A stretch of DNA of 64,000 bases from Aphanomyces cochlioides (lineage: Eukaryota; Oomycota; Saprolegniomycetes; Saprolegniales; Verrucalvaceae). The DNA lies in contig JAHQRK010000005.1 in the NCBI GenBank assembly GCA_019828595.1, positions 2,294,001 to 2,358,000 of the forward strand, given 5' to 3'. Position 1 is the first letter of the stretch, and each line of letters opens with the position of its first letter. This document shows positions 50,304-61,710 of the stretch, piece by piece. Below the pieces are notes generated by a model. It saw only the letters and a list, made by a program, of their open reading frames with translations, searched no databases and was not told the DNA's origin. The position numbers were made by a program, and so were the translations under genes.

Positions 50304-50825
50304 GATTCGCTTATATTTCTCAAACAACGCGAAGTCTACATCTATCGGGACTGCTATCAATTCTCCTCGTCTCTCTCCGAATAAAGCCAAGGCGAGAGGC
50401 AGCCGTCGCGGTTCATGAGGTAAAAGACATCGCGTTTCCTGAGGAGGGCATTTTGAAAACATGCGGTTGGGTTGCAACGGCTCTGTTCAAAATATTCGCT
50501 TTTTTTGACAATTTTTGCCTTTTTTACTCCATTTTGTATCAAAATGTCCCAAAAATTGCGAAAAGGTGCGAAAAATTAATTTGAGCGGGAAAAGCCGAGT
50601 GTTACAAAGGGCGAGTTTCACGTAAAATCACGCATTCTGCATAGGCCGCATGGTGGAGTGTCTCCTTCACAAACTTTGAGCGACATCTTGAGAATCATGC
50701 ACAAGCGATCAGGTATATGGAGCTTCGTCTCTCCGTGGATCTAGCGCGAGGATGGACGTTCTGACGGCGATCTTTGCGTAGATGTATACAAAGACAGTCG
50801 TATTAGCGACACAGATATCATCATC
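50304..50825. other. Upstream region of the first acid phosphatase, no gene seen
   Basis: About 520 bases with only short frames. T- and A-rich near 50500-50570. No TATCCGG or CCAAT cluster was recognised near 50826. Confidence 0.45.
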
Positions 50826-52623
50826 ATGGAGGAACGCTTCAGCGACGAAGCCCCTCGACGACGGAGTCTCATCAAAGTCATCACGGCTGGACTTGCAGTA
50901 CTATTGCTCGCTGGTGGTATTGCCGCCGCTGTGATTCTGACGACTTCCAAGGGAGGTGGAAACTCGGCGAGTTCGTCCTCAGGCAACAAGAATGCAACGT
51001 CCAGTGATACCTCGAAAGACACGACGAGCGGAGACTCGTCGTCGTCCTCATCGTCATCCTCTTCTTCGTCGTCTAATTCAAGCTCATCTTCGAAGTCGTC
51101 GCCCTCGTCCGTCACAGATCCTGAAAAAGACACCCCTGCTATCACATTTCTTGCAATCGGCGACTGGGGAAGCACCACTGGTATGTCCTTTCTTGTCGAA
51201 GCACCACCACACAATTTGCTTGTTAGGTCGCGGCAACGACGGCAGTGAGCCAGGATCGTGTTGCATTCTATACAGCAAAGGAGACAATGCTGGCAAAGTC
51301 GATACGAGCAAACCACGATACGTCGTCGACTACCACGCACAGGACTATGTTGCACAATTGATGGGCATGTCTGCGGCATCCCTCAAGCCAACTCCATCTC
51401 GTATCATCAGTCACGGCGACAATATTTATTGGGATGGTGTGGGTCCCAGCGATATCAATTACCGCATGGACGAAGCCTTTGAAAAAGTCTACTCGGCAGA
51501 TTCGCTCAAAGGCATCAAATGGGTCAGTGTGGCAGGAAACCATGATTATGGCGGTTCTGCATTTATTTGCGGTGACGACAACGACCATTTCCGAGAATGC
51601 ACAAGTATCGACGAGATGCTCAAGTACCTAGACTTGAAATTTACGCTCCAGGCCAACTACAAAAGTCCTAGCGGCGAGCGGTACGTGATCCATGCCAATC
51701 CATCGCCGCGACTTATGCCTTTTTCTCCATTAGGTGGCTCATGAAAGACCATTACTTCCTTGAGCGCGTGACGCAAAATGGCGTCACGGTGGATATCCTG
51801 AACTTGGACCTGAACAATGCCGCCGTTCACGGCGCTTCTCAAATATGCTGCCAATGCTACGGCTACCGGTGGAAGTTTACACAAGCACCTGGAGACACGA
51901 AAGATCCTTGCAAGAACGCCGCTCGCGGCGACAAAGCTTGTGCTGGTGGTGACACCGACATGTATGATGTACGTTGCTATCGAGAGATTTTTCTTCGTGC
52001 TCATGGAGGTTGACGTTGTAGAAATGCATGGCCAAGATTGAGTCGTGGGCGCAACAGTCATACGACGGCGCGACGAAGGATTTGGCGGCGTCGAATGCCG
52101 ATTTCAAGATCATTAACACACACTACTCGCCTCATTTTCACATGGACCCGACACAGATGAAGAAATGGTATGATTTGGTCAAGACCAACAAAGTCCACGC
52201 ATGGTTTAATGGCCACACGCACGGCTTCAACCATGATATCGCGAATTGGAACACGCATTTCTTCCAAAATGGCGCTGGTGGCGGTATCTACAGTGAGACG
52301 TCAGCAGGCGTGACAACGACGGACCAAGTCAAGACGTAAGTCATCCTTCGCATGATGGAGGTCCTCATGTAGCGTGTATATCTAGGCAATGGATCGCATC
52401 GGGCCAACCTTATGGCTTCATGGAGATCAGTTTCTCCAAGAACTGGATGAAAGTTCAATTCGTGAGCTTTGACAAGAGCTGGAGCTTTAAAGATTTCAAC
52501 AGCGCCAGCACAACCAAAGGTGGCCTCGGCCGAGGTCACTGCTGGTTCATTCCGAAATCGTTGGACTCCCAAGGAGTCGAGTGCAAATCTTCCGTCAATG
52601 GTGTCGTCGGCATGCCCCAGTAA
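50826..52623 (+). CDS. Purple acid phosphatase, ACP5/TRAP-like, membrane-anchored, copy 1
   Basis: Binuclear metallophosphoesterase. Exons begin 50826, 51228, about 51734, 52022 and 52387, with short introns; ends 52623. N-terminal: short cytoplasmic part, one membrane helix (VITAGLAVLLLAGGIAAAVIL) and a Ser-rich stalk, so probably a type II membrane protein facing the outside or lumen. All metal-ligand motifs of the PAP family are intact: AIGDWGSTTG, HGDNIYWDG (Asp, Tyr), VAGNHDYGG (Asn, His), INTHYSPHFH (His), FNGHTHGFNHD (two His). A Cys-rich insert (QICCQCYGY) is shared with copies 2 and 3. This copy keeps introns while the two downstream paralogues have none. Confidence 0.88.
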
Positions 52624-53689
52624 GATGTTAAACTAGTGATGTTTCCAACTCGAGTGGCATGCTCCCATCGCTCGTACCATCAATCTCTCCATGTTGACTA
52701 CCAAAAATAGAATCGAGCTCACGCACTCAGACGACACTGGCATACGCACCCTCACCTCCATGGAGGTGTTGCTTCGTGGATAGGAAGGCACGTGAAGTCT
52801 ACTGCCCGCAAGACTCGATTCTTTACTTTACCGTCGCGACAGCTCATTGTCGACTGGTAGTGTTCGAAGGCCTTGAGGGACAATAGGGAAGTGAGGGAAG
52901 TGAGCATTCTGCGCAGCTAGGAGTTGGCAGTGACGGTGGAACTTTGAAGTAAATCGTTTGTCGACAGCCAAACGAGACTTGACACCCCTGACAGAAGATC
53001 TTTGCGCTCCACAGCGTCGAAATCATTCAACATTGTTTTGTCGCGGGTAAAGCAACATGTGGATCACAGCTTGCATTCGTAATAGCGTTCGTCACACTTG
53101 TTCTCCCCCCTGTGTCTTTCAGAATTCGGGATATCGACCAACAATCCCTCAACAATCCTTCATGATGCATGCGCGACGTCATTCTCCTCGATCGTCGCTG
53201 CGACTCGTGCAGAGGCTTGCTCTGCCTTGATTTCTTCTCCACGTTTGGTTCTTCTCTTCGCAAACCCATGCACCATCGCACGTACCCTCCATGTTGCATG
53301 GATAAACTCCAAGGTACTCGCAGGACCAGATTTTCAGCTTCCCATCTTTATCAATCCGGTCGCTTCTTTGTCCTCCGATCATTCAAACGACATCCCCGTG
53401 CTTGTCGTCGTTCACTCTTGAATTCAGTCATCTTCCCCCATAAAGAACATCTCTGCAGCATACGCAAGACGTCATAAATGCGCGGAACCACCCTTGCAGC
53501 CTCTACTGGATTGAAATTTTGTCCCAGCTCTTGCTCCATTACCGTACGATTCCATGGCCAATCATGGGCGGCGGAGGAAACCTTGCCGGTGTTACTGCGC
53601 CTATTATCCGGACATTTTCGTCAATTCGAGTCAAACGCCATGGGGCTCGATTGAAGTGTCCTGGACAGCATTTTTCAACTTGGCCTGCC
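52624..53689. other. Intergenic about 1.07 kb between phosphatases 1 and 2
   Basis: Only unrecognised short frames. A TATCCGG lies at 53605-53611, 79 bases upstream of the next gene. No phosphatase fragment was seen. Confidence 0.45.
53605..53611. promoter_or_regulatory. TATCCGG upstream of phosphatase 2
   Basis: TATCCGG followed by ACATTTTC, 79 bases from the start at 53690. The paralogues at 50826 and 56472 do not show it at this distance. Confidence 0.45.
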
Positions 53690-55258
53690 ATGCAGAAGCG
53701 TGTGATTTACATCGCGGCCGGCCTCTTAGTCGCAATTGCCGTCGCGGTCGTCCTGGCCCTGACGCTAGGCAAGAGCAAAAGTACAAGCAGCAGCAGTGCA
53801 AATGATTCAACGACAACGACCACGACGGTTGCCCCCAGTTCAAACGTCACATCGGCCGATTTGCTCGGCTCCCCTACGACTGCACCTCCCCCTGGTGTCA
53901 CTGTCACGACTACTCCAGTGCCTTCCCCTGCGTCGGACCCTGAAAAGGGCACCCCTGTCTTGACCATGCTGGCCATTGGCGATTGGGGTAGTACGACCGG
54001 CAAAGTTTCGGGCACCTCGTTGGATACGGCTGGTGACCCTGGTTCGTGCTGCAAGACGTACGGGGGCAGCGGTGCCAATGCCAACAAAGTCGACCCGACC
54101 AAGGCTCGTATCTCGGTCGACTACTGGGCGCAGAACTACGTCTCGACCATCTTGGCCCAATCGGCGGCAACGTTGAAGCCCAAGCCTGCTCGTGTGATCG
54201 GACATGGCGACAACATCTATTGGGATGGCGCTGGTCCTGGAGATATTGCGTACCGCATGGAGGAAACGTTTGAGAAGAAATATGCGCAGGATTCCTTGGC
54301 AGGTATCAAGTGGGTCAACGTCGCCGGCAACCATGACATTGGTGGGTCAGCCTACATTTGCGGTGAGAAGGACAACAACTTTCGAGAATGCACCAGCACG
54401 GACGAAATGCTCAAGTACCTCGATGCGAAGTTCAATCTTCAGGCGACGTACAAGTCTCCGAACCAGGATCGATGGCTCATGAAGGACCACTACTACGTCG
54501 AGTCTGTCAAGAGCGACGATGGCTCGGTCACGGTGGACATTTTCAACGTGGACACCAACTACGCCGACTCGCATGGACTTCAGCAAGTGTGCTGCCAATG
54601 CTATGGCTACACCCAAAAGACTGGAGTCAAGTGCACGGGTAATGAAATGCCTGGTGATGCCAATTGTGCTGGTGGCAACAAGGATATGTTCAATGCCTGC
54701 GCCAACAAGATCAACGGCTGGGCCAAGACTTCGTTGGAAGGAGCTGCTCGTGACTTGGCCAAGTCGAATGCGACGTACAAGATCATCAACACGCACTACT
54801 CGCCGCACTTTCACATGGGCGAAGCCAAAATGCTCGCATGGTACAACTTGACCAAGACGTACGGCGTCCACGCTTGGTTCAACGGACACACCCATGGTTT
54901 CAACCACGATATGGCCAAATGGTACACTCACTTCTTTGAAAATGGCGGCGGTGGTGGTATTTTCACCGATACGTCGACTGCTGGTACAAACGACTACGTG
55001 GACAACTTGTGGGTCGCTGGGGGCAACCCATACGGCTTCATGGAATTGAGTTTCACCAAGGACTGGATGAAGGTCAACTTTGCCACCTTTGATACTGCAT
55101 GGACGTTTGGTGGATTCAACTATGAAGCGACCAAGACTGGCGGTATTGCCCGCGGCCACTGCTGGTACATTCCAAGCGTGATTGGCACCAAGGGTGTTGA
55201 GTGCAAGGCTTCCGTCGATACGCCTCTAGGTGCTCCCATCATGCCCGACAACTCGTAA
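53690..55258 (+). CDS. Purple acid phosphatase, membrane-anchored, copy 2
   Basis: Single exon, 522 aa from ATG 53690 (MQKRVIYIAAGLLVAIAVAV, the membrane helix at the very N-terminus). A Ser/Thr/Pro-rich stalk (TTTTTTVAPSSNV...) leads to the catalytic domain: LAIGDWGSTTGK, GHGDNIYWDGAG, VAGNHDIGG, INTHYSPHFHM and FNGHTHGFNHD, all ligands present. Shares the Cys insert (QVCCQCYGY) and a second pair around GDANCAGG with copy 3. The frame upstream is open to 53519, but its peptides have no match in the paralogues. Very similar to copy 3 and clearly related to copy 1. Confidence 0.92.
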   Translation: MQKRVIYIAAGLLVAIAVAVVLALTLGKSKSTSSSSANDSTTTTTTVAPSSNVTSADLLGSPTTAPPPGVTVTTTPVPSPASDPEKGTPVLTMLAIGDWGSTTGKVSGTSLDTAGDPGSCCKTYGGSGANANKVDPTKARISVDYWAQNYVSTILAQSAATLKPKPARVIGHGDNIYWDGAGPGDIAYRMEETFEKKYAQDSLAGIKWVNVAGNHDIGGSAYICGEKDNNFRECTSTDEMLKYLDAKFNLQATYKSPNQDRWLMKDHYYVESVKSDDGSVTVDIFNVDTNYADSHGLQQVCCQCYGYTQKTGVKCTGNEMPGDANCAGGNKDMFNACANKINGWAKTSLEGAARDLAKSNATYKIINTHYSPHFHMGEAKMLAWYNLTKTYGVHAWFNGHTHGFNHDMAKWYTHFFENGGGGGIFTDTSTAGTNDYVDNLWVAGGNPYGFMELSFTKDWMKVNFATFDTAWTFGGFNYEATKTGGIARGHCWYIPSVIGTKGVECKASVDTPLGAPIMPDNS

Positions 55259-56471
55259 ACCAGGTTAATTGCACATCGAATTGCTCGACACTTGTCCTCT
55301 TGTTCTTTTCTAGCTGGGGTTCATCGCAGCGAGAGCCATCCATGGTTGCAAGGTTGGTATCACGAGCACTGAGGGCGACGAGATTTCAAGAGCTGATCAA
55401 CGGCAGGGTGTCATGCTTGGGGGAGCAGCCAACGAGGGGTGTGGAGAGCAGTAGCTAGCATGGGATGAATGTAGCAATGCTCATCCTCTGTCGAATGCAA
55501 ATGTTGGCGACCAAGCTCTCGGCCCCGTGCACAGCCGACCACTCTGCTGAAGTGAGTGTTACTTCGCATTAGAAAAATTTCAACCACGGCATTTGCAACA
55601 CAGAAAGCGTACATTGTACAAATACACGTACATATTCGTACGTACATACAGCCTTCTCGACTCTGTAAACTAAAGCGAAAGCCTTAAATGTTCCTCCTTC
55701 TTCAATACATCTCTTCTTATCCTTGATATTCACGCCGAAGTTGTCGTATGAGTTGCTAAATTGTTCGGCAAGCATGCATCTTTGTGATGGCCTTGATGTC
55801 GTATACGCCGGTGTACATTGCGTAGATTGTACGGTGCTTGTCCAGGCACCAGCATCTAGGTGTCGCCGAAGCAGCACCAAAGTTAAATATCTCACCAAGT
55901 CGTCAGTCAAGCATATCTTATGAAGATGACTAGCATCATATCTTCGGTATAAGCTCATGTATCACGATGATCGCCACGGAAGAGAAGTTTTATTAGGGTT
56001 TCTAAGCCATCTGCCAGTACAATAGACCGAGTAGAGCAGGATTTGACTCGTCTTCCTGTGTATTCTAGAGAAAACAAATTCTGAACTCAAGCTATTTTGA
56101 CCGACCATGTGTTAACACAGCAATGCCGGGATAATCGCCGGCTCTCTGACGACATACTGGCGAGGAATTCCATCTCATTCGGCATGTAGCTTATTCTTGC
56201 TGAAGAGATGCGTGGATTTGCAAGAACATGCCACAGCCTGCTTGAACTCTCTACTGAGATCAGTTTAAAGTGAAGGAATATAGTGAAAGCTCAAGGTTTT
56301 GGGATTATGCCATCATGCGTTAAGTGCTATTTTGTTTGGATTTTTCCGAATGTATTAAATCATGGAATATCTCTGCCGTGTGGGGCAAGGTGATGTGACA
56401 CTGCTGTAAGAAATGGTCGGATGGAAAGAGAAAGGTTGAGAGAGAGCGACCAGAATCTATTCGGACTCGCG
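55259..56471. other. Intergenic about 1.2 kb between phosphatases 2 and 3
   Basis: No gene seen. A GTAC/CGTACG-rich stretch (55609-55650) resembles that upstream of the RABL6-like gene. Remaining open frames are short. Confidence 0.45.
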
Positions 56472-58049
56472 ATGGTCAACAAGCGCGTCATCTACATCGC
56501 CATCGGCCTCCTGGTCGCCGTCGCTGTAGCTGTCGTGCTCGCCCTCACTCTAGGCAAGAGCAACGACACGAGCAATGGCTCTGGAAATGGCAACTCGCCT
56601 TCCGCCACGACGACTGTCGCCCCAGCCAAGAATGTCACTGCCGACGACTTGCTGGGACCGCCCACAACTGCTCCTGCTGCTGGTGTGACTGTCACTACCA
56701 CCCCTGTGCCTTCCCCTGCCTCGGACCCTGAAAAGGGTGTGCCTGTCTTGACAATGCTCGCCATTGGTGACTGGGGTAGTACGACTGGCAAAATCTCTGG
56801 CAGCTCGTTGGAAACGGCTGGTAACCCTGGTTCGTGCTGCAAGACGTACGGCGGAAGCAGTGCTAATGCCAACAAGGTCAACCCCAATAAGGAACGTATC
56901 AAGGTCGACTACTGGGCTCAGAATTATGTGTCGACCATCTTGGCCAAGTCTGCCGGTGAACTCAAGCCCAAGCCTGTCCGTATTATTGGACACGGTGACA
57001 ACATTTACTGGGATGGCGCTGGTCCTGGTGATATCGCGTATCGCATGGAAGAAACGTTTGAAAAGAAATACGCTCAACCTGAATTGGCTGGTATCAAGTG
57101 GGTGAACGTCGCTGGTAACCACGACATTGGTGGCTCCGAGTACATTTGCGGTGAAAAGGACAACGAGTTCCGTGAATGCAAAGACACGGCGGAAATGCTC
57201 CAGTATCTCGATTACAAGTTTGATCTCCAAGCGAAGTATGCCAGTCCAAACCAGGAACGCTGGCTCATGAAGGACCACTACTACGTGGAATCTGTCAAGA
57301 GTGCTGACGGATCCGTTTCCGTCGATATCTTTAACTTGGACACCAACCATGCTGACTCACACGGTCTCCAACAAGTCTGCTGCCAATGCTATGGTTACTC
57401 GAAGAAAACCAAGACCAAGTGCACGGGCAACGAAATGCCTGGTGATGCCAACTGCGCTGGTGGTGACAAGGCCATGTTCCAAGCCTGCTCTGATAAGATT
57501 GAAGGGTGGGCGAAGGCGTCGTTGGAAGGTGCTGCACGTGATTTGGCAAAGTCCACCGCGACGTACAAGATTATCAACACGCACTACTCGCCTCACTTCC
57601 ACATGGGTGAACCCAAGATGCTCCAATGGTACAACTTGACCAAGAAATTCAATGTCCATGCCTGGTTCAACGGCCACACCCACGGTTTCAACCACGATGT
57701 GGCCAAGTGGAACACTCACTTCTTTGAAAACGGTGGTGGTGGAGGTATTTTCACCGATACGTCGACTGCTGGGACAAACGCCTACGTGGACAACTTGTGG
57801 GTCGCTGGGGGTAACCCATACGGCTTCATGGAGTTGAGTTTCACCAAGGACTGGATGAAGGTCAACTTCGCCACCTTCGACGATGCATGGAACTTTGGTG
57901 GATACAACCTCGAAGCGACCAAGCCAGGTGGTGTAGCTCGTGGCCATTGCTGGTACATTCCAAGCGTGATTGGAACCAAGGGCGTCAAATGCAGTGCCTC
58001 TAATGATAAACCACTTGGTGCGCCCATCATGCCTGACAACGCTCCTTAA
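56472..58049 (+). CDS. Purple acid phosphatase, membrane-anchored, copy 3
   Basis: Single exon, 525 aa from ATG 56472 (MVNKRVIYIAIGLLVAVAVA). Same architecture as copy 2: N-terminal membrane helix, Ser/Thr/Pro stalk (ATTTVAPAKNVTADDLLG), PAP domain with all metal-ligand motifs (LAIGDWGSTTGK, GHGDNIYWDGAG, VAGNHDIGG, NTHYSPHFHM, FNGHTHGFNHD) and conserved Cys insert. Ends GAPIMPDNAP. Codon use is more biased than in copy 2, which hints at higher expression. An in-frame ATG at 56421 would add a hydrophilic lead and is considered less likely. Confidence 0.92.
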   Translation: MVNKRVIYIAIGLLVAVAVAVVLALTLGKSNDTSNGSGNGNSPSATTTVAPAKNVTADDLLGPPTTAPAAGVTVTTTPVPSPASDPEKGVPVLTMLAIGDWGSTTGKISGSSLETAGNPGSCCKTYGGSSANANKVNPNKERIKVDYWAQNYVSTILAKSAGELKPKPVRIIGHGDNIYWDGAGPGDIAYRMEETFEKKYAQPELAGIKWVNVAGNHDIGGSEYICGEKDNEFRECKDTAEMLQYLDYKFDLQAKYASPNQERWLMKDHYYVESVKSADGSVSVDIFNLDTNHADSHGLQQVCCQCYGYSKKTKTKCTGNEMPGDANCAGGDKAMFQACSDKIEGWAKASLEGAARDLAKSTATYKIINTHYSPHFHMGEPKMLQWYNLTKKFNVHAWFNGHTHGFNHDVAKWNTHFFENGGGGGIFTDTSTAGTNAYVDNLWVAGGNPYGFMELSFTKDWMKVNFATFDDAWNFGGYNLEATKPGGVARGHCWYIPSVIGTKGVKCSASNDKPLGAPIMPDNAP

Positions 58050-59316
<1,267 letters not shown>

Positions 59317-59402
59317 TTTATTGAACTCTTCAAGACCGAATTAGTCAAAGAAAATGCAGAAAATCGTCCTGCATGGCCAGGTTTATAACATTGATAACTC
59401 TG

Positions 59403-60702
59403 CTATGTTTGAAGGGACGTCACTGTGGATGCAGGATGATGGTTCTTTTTGGCTCGCCTGGCCCCTTTTTTCTTCTTCATCCAGAGACCGACGCCCAATA
59501 CAGCCAATGCCACCGCAATGATCGAGCCAAGAATAATACCTATCACGGCGCCAGAGACACCGCTTGTGCTGCTCCCATCGAGCGAGAATTTATTTGTCTT
59601 GGCTAGTCCGCCCTTGTCGACGAAATAGCCATTGTCAAACATCATGCAAAATCCTTTGTAAAAGAAATCGCCGGCAGTTGGACCGATCAACGCATCAGAC
59701 GACTGGCCAAGACACAAGCCGTCTGATTGTCCTGGCGTTTTGAGCCACAAAAAGTAGTCAACATTCTTCAATCCCGTCTGTGATGTTGGCGGCATCCTGT
59801 ATCAACCATACGGTCATCACTTGCAGCGCCAACTCAAACGTACCCAATGCCTGCTGTCTTGGCATTGCACCATTCCCCAGTTGGTGATGCACCATGGTAG
59901 TTGCGCGCGGTGTCAAAGACACAAGTGTAGTTACTTCCTGGAAAGTGCAACGGCCAAGGTCACTAGATGGAGCTATCAGTGGCGTACCTGCGGTGGCATC
60001 CACGAAGACTTTGCACCAATTGAACAGCTCGTCATTTGAGCGGTAGTTTGCCGTATTGAGCGCGATACCTTGGACTTTGCCAGCCTTGGAAAGCGTCGCC
60101 ATGATGTCCACCAAGCGCTGCACTCGCGCATCCTCTTTAAAGATCCACCATCCGACATCGACGTACAACTTTGCAGCAGGGTTTGAACTCGTCAAGACTT
60201 TAACGGCCGTGACGAGATTGGGAAGGTAATTGTTGCTCCAGCCACATTGAGTCGTGCTTTCAGCTAAGAGACCCACGGCGTCTGGCTCGAGGACATACAA
60301 CACGTCTTGAGTACCAACGAGCGACGCCAACTTGGACACAAACAATTGATAGTCGGCAGCATTCAGGTTGGCATACGTGCCTCCAGTTGAGTAATTGCCC
60401 GAACAATCCTTGTTGGGCAATCCATACACGACGAAGACAGGAAGTGTATCTAGCCGACCATTGCGTGGCGCGCATGCTGACAGGGTGGCGGTGGCTTCAC
60501 TGACGTAGTCACTACGGTCGGTATACCACGTAGCAAGTGGCTTCGCTTCGACGGCTTGGATTGCGTACGCAATATCGGCGTAGTCTTTCTTTGCTTGGGC
60601 AAAGTTGACGGGGGCGAGGCCAGGACAAAGTTGGGCCATTGCAACACCAAAGAGAAAACAAGTTAATGCCTTAAGCTTCTTGATTTCGGTTCTCCGATGC
60701 AT
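59403..60702 (-). CDS. GH6 family glucanase/cellobiohydrolase-like, membrane-anchored
   Basis: Glycoside hydrolase family 6, acting on beta-1,4-glucan such as cellulose. Three exons, about 440 aa. Signal peptide (LKALTCFLFGVAMAQ), then the GH6 domain: PVFVVYGLPNKDCSGNYSTG, LYVLEPDAVGLLAE (catalytic Asp), LYVDVGWWIF, GIALNTANYRS, and, in the middle exon, CVFDTARNYHGASPTGEWCN. The last exon has PPTSQTGLKNVDYFLWLKTP with GQSDG. Where fungal enzymes have DAGH, this protein has DVGWW, a notable difference in the substrate cleft. After a short linker there is a transmembrane helix (VIGIILGSIIAVALAVLGVG) and a basic tail (KKKKGARRAKK), so it is anchored at the cell surface. May serve in remodelling of the oomycete's own cellulosic wall. 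Confidence 0.88.
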
Positions 60703-61039
60703 CGAACATTAGCAGAAGAGAATCTTTTGTCTCGTTCCAGCTGCGTTTCATGGCGAGAACATCTCCTTGTTGCCGTCTCCACTGCGCCTCGACGCCATCT
60801 ACATGCTGCACAACTTGTTCAAGTCGCGCTATCTTATCGCCTGCTGAACTATCGGTGGCTGCCAACTTCTCCAGAGCATCAACTTTCAACGGCAGCAACG
60901 TAGTCTCCCATCGATGAAACTCTTCCTTGTAGCTTTCTTCGTTGTAGTAAATGCATAGCTCGATAGTCGCGACAGTTCCTCCAACTGATGCGGCGAGGAG
61001 ACCGATTCCAGCGGCAAGACGTTTGCCAAGCTGCGCCAT
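60671..61039 (-). CDS. Small membrane protein with coiled coil, overlapping GH6 start
   Basis: ATG 61039 to stop 60671, 122 aa: MAQLGKRLAAGIGLLAASVG with a membrane segment (GLLAASVGGTVATIELCIYY), then a charged coiled coil (LPLKVDALEKLAATDSSAGD, ARLEQVVQHVDGVEAQWRRQ) and a hydrophobic/charged end. Family not recognised; a small mitochondrial or ER membrane protein is possible. Its last 32 bases overlap the first codons of the GH6 gene on the same strand in another frame, which is rare in eukaryotes. CCAAT boxes lie 40-75 bases upstream. Confidence 0.55.
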   Translation of the reverse strand: MAQLGKRLAAGIGLLAASVGGTVATIELCIYYNEESYKEEFHRWETTLLPLKVDALEKLAATDSSAGDKIARLEQVVQHVDGVEAQWRRQQGDVLAMKRSWNETKDSLLLMFDASENRNQEA

Positions 61040-61080
61040 GTTGTGACCTGGGAACCCCTGCACCCCTTAAAATATTTTGA

Positions 61081-61112
61081 CCAATCAAAGAACATGATTT
61101 TGATCGACCAAT
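61081..61112. promoter_or_regulatory. Two CCAAT boxes in a divergent promoter
   Basis: CCAATCAAA at 61081 and CCAATCAAA at 61108, 27 bases apart, between the minus-strand start at 61039 and a plus-strand ATG at 61166. Confidence 0.5.
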
Positions 61113-61165
61113 CAAAACATAGTAAAAATTTCGCGCCTTTTTTGGTCACTTAAAAAAAAGTGCGC

Positions 61166-61357
61166 ATGGGAAAGGACGGCAAGAGAGGACGAAGCCGCCG
61201 CGAACAGTCCCGTGCAAAGAAAGAGCAAGCTAAGACGAAGAGGCATTTGATTTCAACGACATGGCACGTTCAGACTATGATATCGTTGCTGACTTCAATT
61301 GCCTCAAGCGTGTCAGGTAGTACAGGGATAATTTTGACGACAATTGAAGGCAAATGA
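61166..61357 (+). CDS. Small basic frame, unrecognised
   Basis: ATG 61166 to stop 61357, 63 aa. The first 26 residues are strongly basic (MGKDGKRGRSRREQSRAKKE...), then uncharged. Another frame of the same DNA (EEAFDFNDMARSDYDIVADF) looks more protein-like, so a one-base shift or an unplaced intron is possible. Its support is the divergent CCAAT promoter. Confidence 0.3.
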   Translation: MGKDGKRGRSRREQSRAKKEQAKTKRHLISTTWHVQTMISLLTSIASSVSGSTGIILTTIEGK

Positions 61358-61710
61358 AGCAAAAGCTGGTCACAACTCGACTCATCGATATGCCTCAGCT
61401 TGGGAATGTCCACGGGCCAATTGACCAGAGTCAATGTGTAATTCTCCGAATGCCCTCCATTGGTTTCAAAGCTGATTAAACCCTTCTGTATGGCATTCCA
61501 AGGTATAGTCGTCATGGGAGGACGTTCTAATCGCCTCAATTCGCGATTCAATTCGTTTAGCACATGTGCCCAAACTTTGTCTTGATGCTTCGTTGAACTT
61601 ACGTTTTGGTTGTACAGGTGTGAATATTGACGTCGCAGCGCAACAACATCAGGAAGCAAATGGCGCAACTCGATGTCAAAGATGTTTCTCATGTGAGCTT
61701 CGGCATGCAC
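61270..61710 (-). CDS. Unrecognised frame, 146 aa
   Basis: Open on the minus strand: HMRNIFDIELRHLLPDVVAL, then NELNRELRRLERPPMTTIPW and a hydrophobic end (LLLHLPSIVVKIIPVLPDTL). The composition looks like a protein, but there is no known domain. A GTAAGT after NQN (about 61600) could be a donor, in which case the downstream half is not as read here. It may be part of a mobile-element relic. Confidence 0.3.
   Translation of the reverse strand: MHAEAHMRNIFDIELRHLLPDVVALRRQYSHLYNQNVSSTKHQDKVWAHVLNELNRELRRLERPPMTTIPWNAIQKGLISFETNGGHSENYTLTLVNWPVDIPKLRHIDESSCDQLLLHLPSIVVKIIPVLPDTLEAIEVSNDIIV

Noticed and set aside
53707..57350. Minus-strand frames over the acid phosphatases (for example 54347-55159, 56550-57350)
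   Set aside because: Antisense shadows of strongly biased coding sequence.
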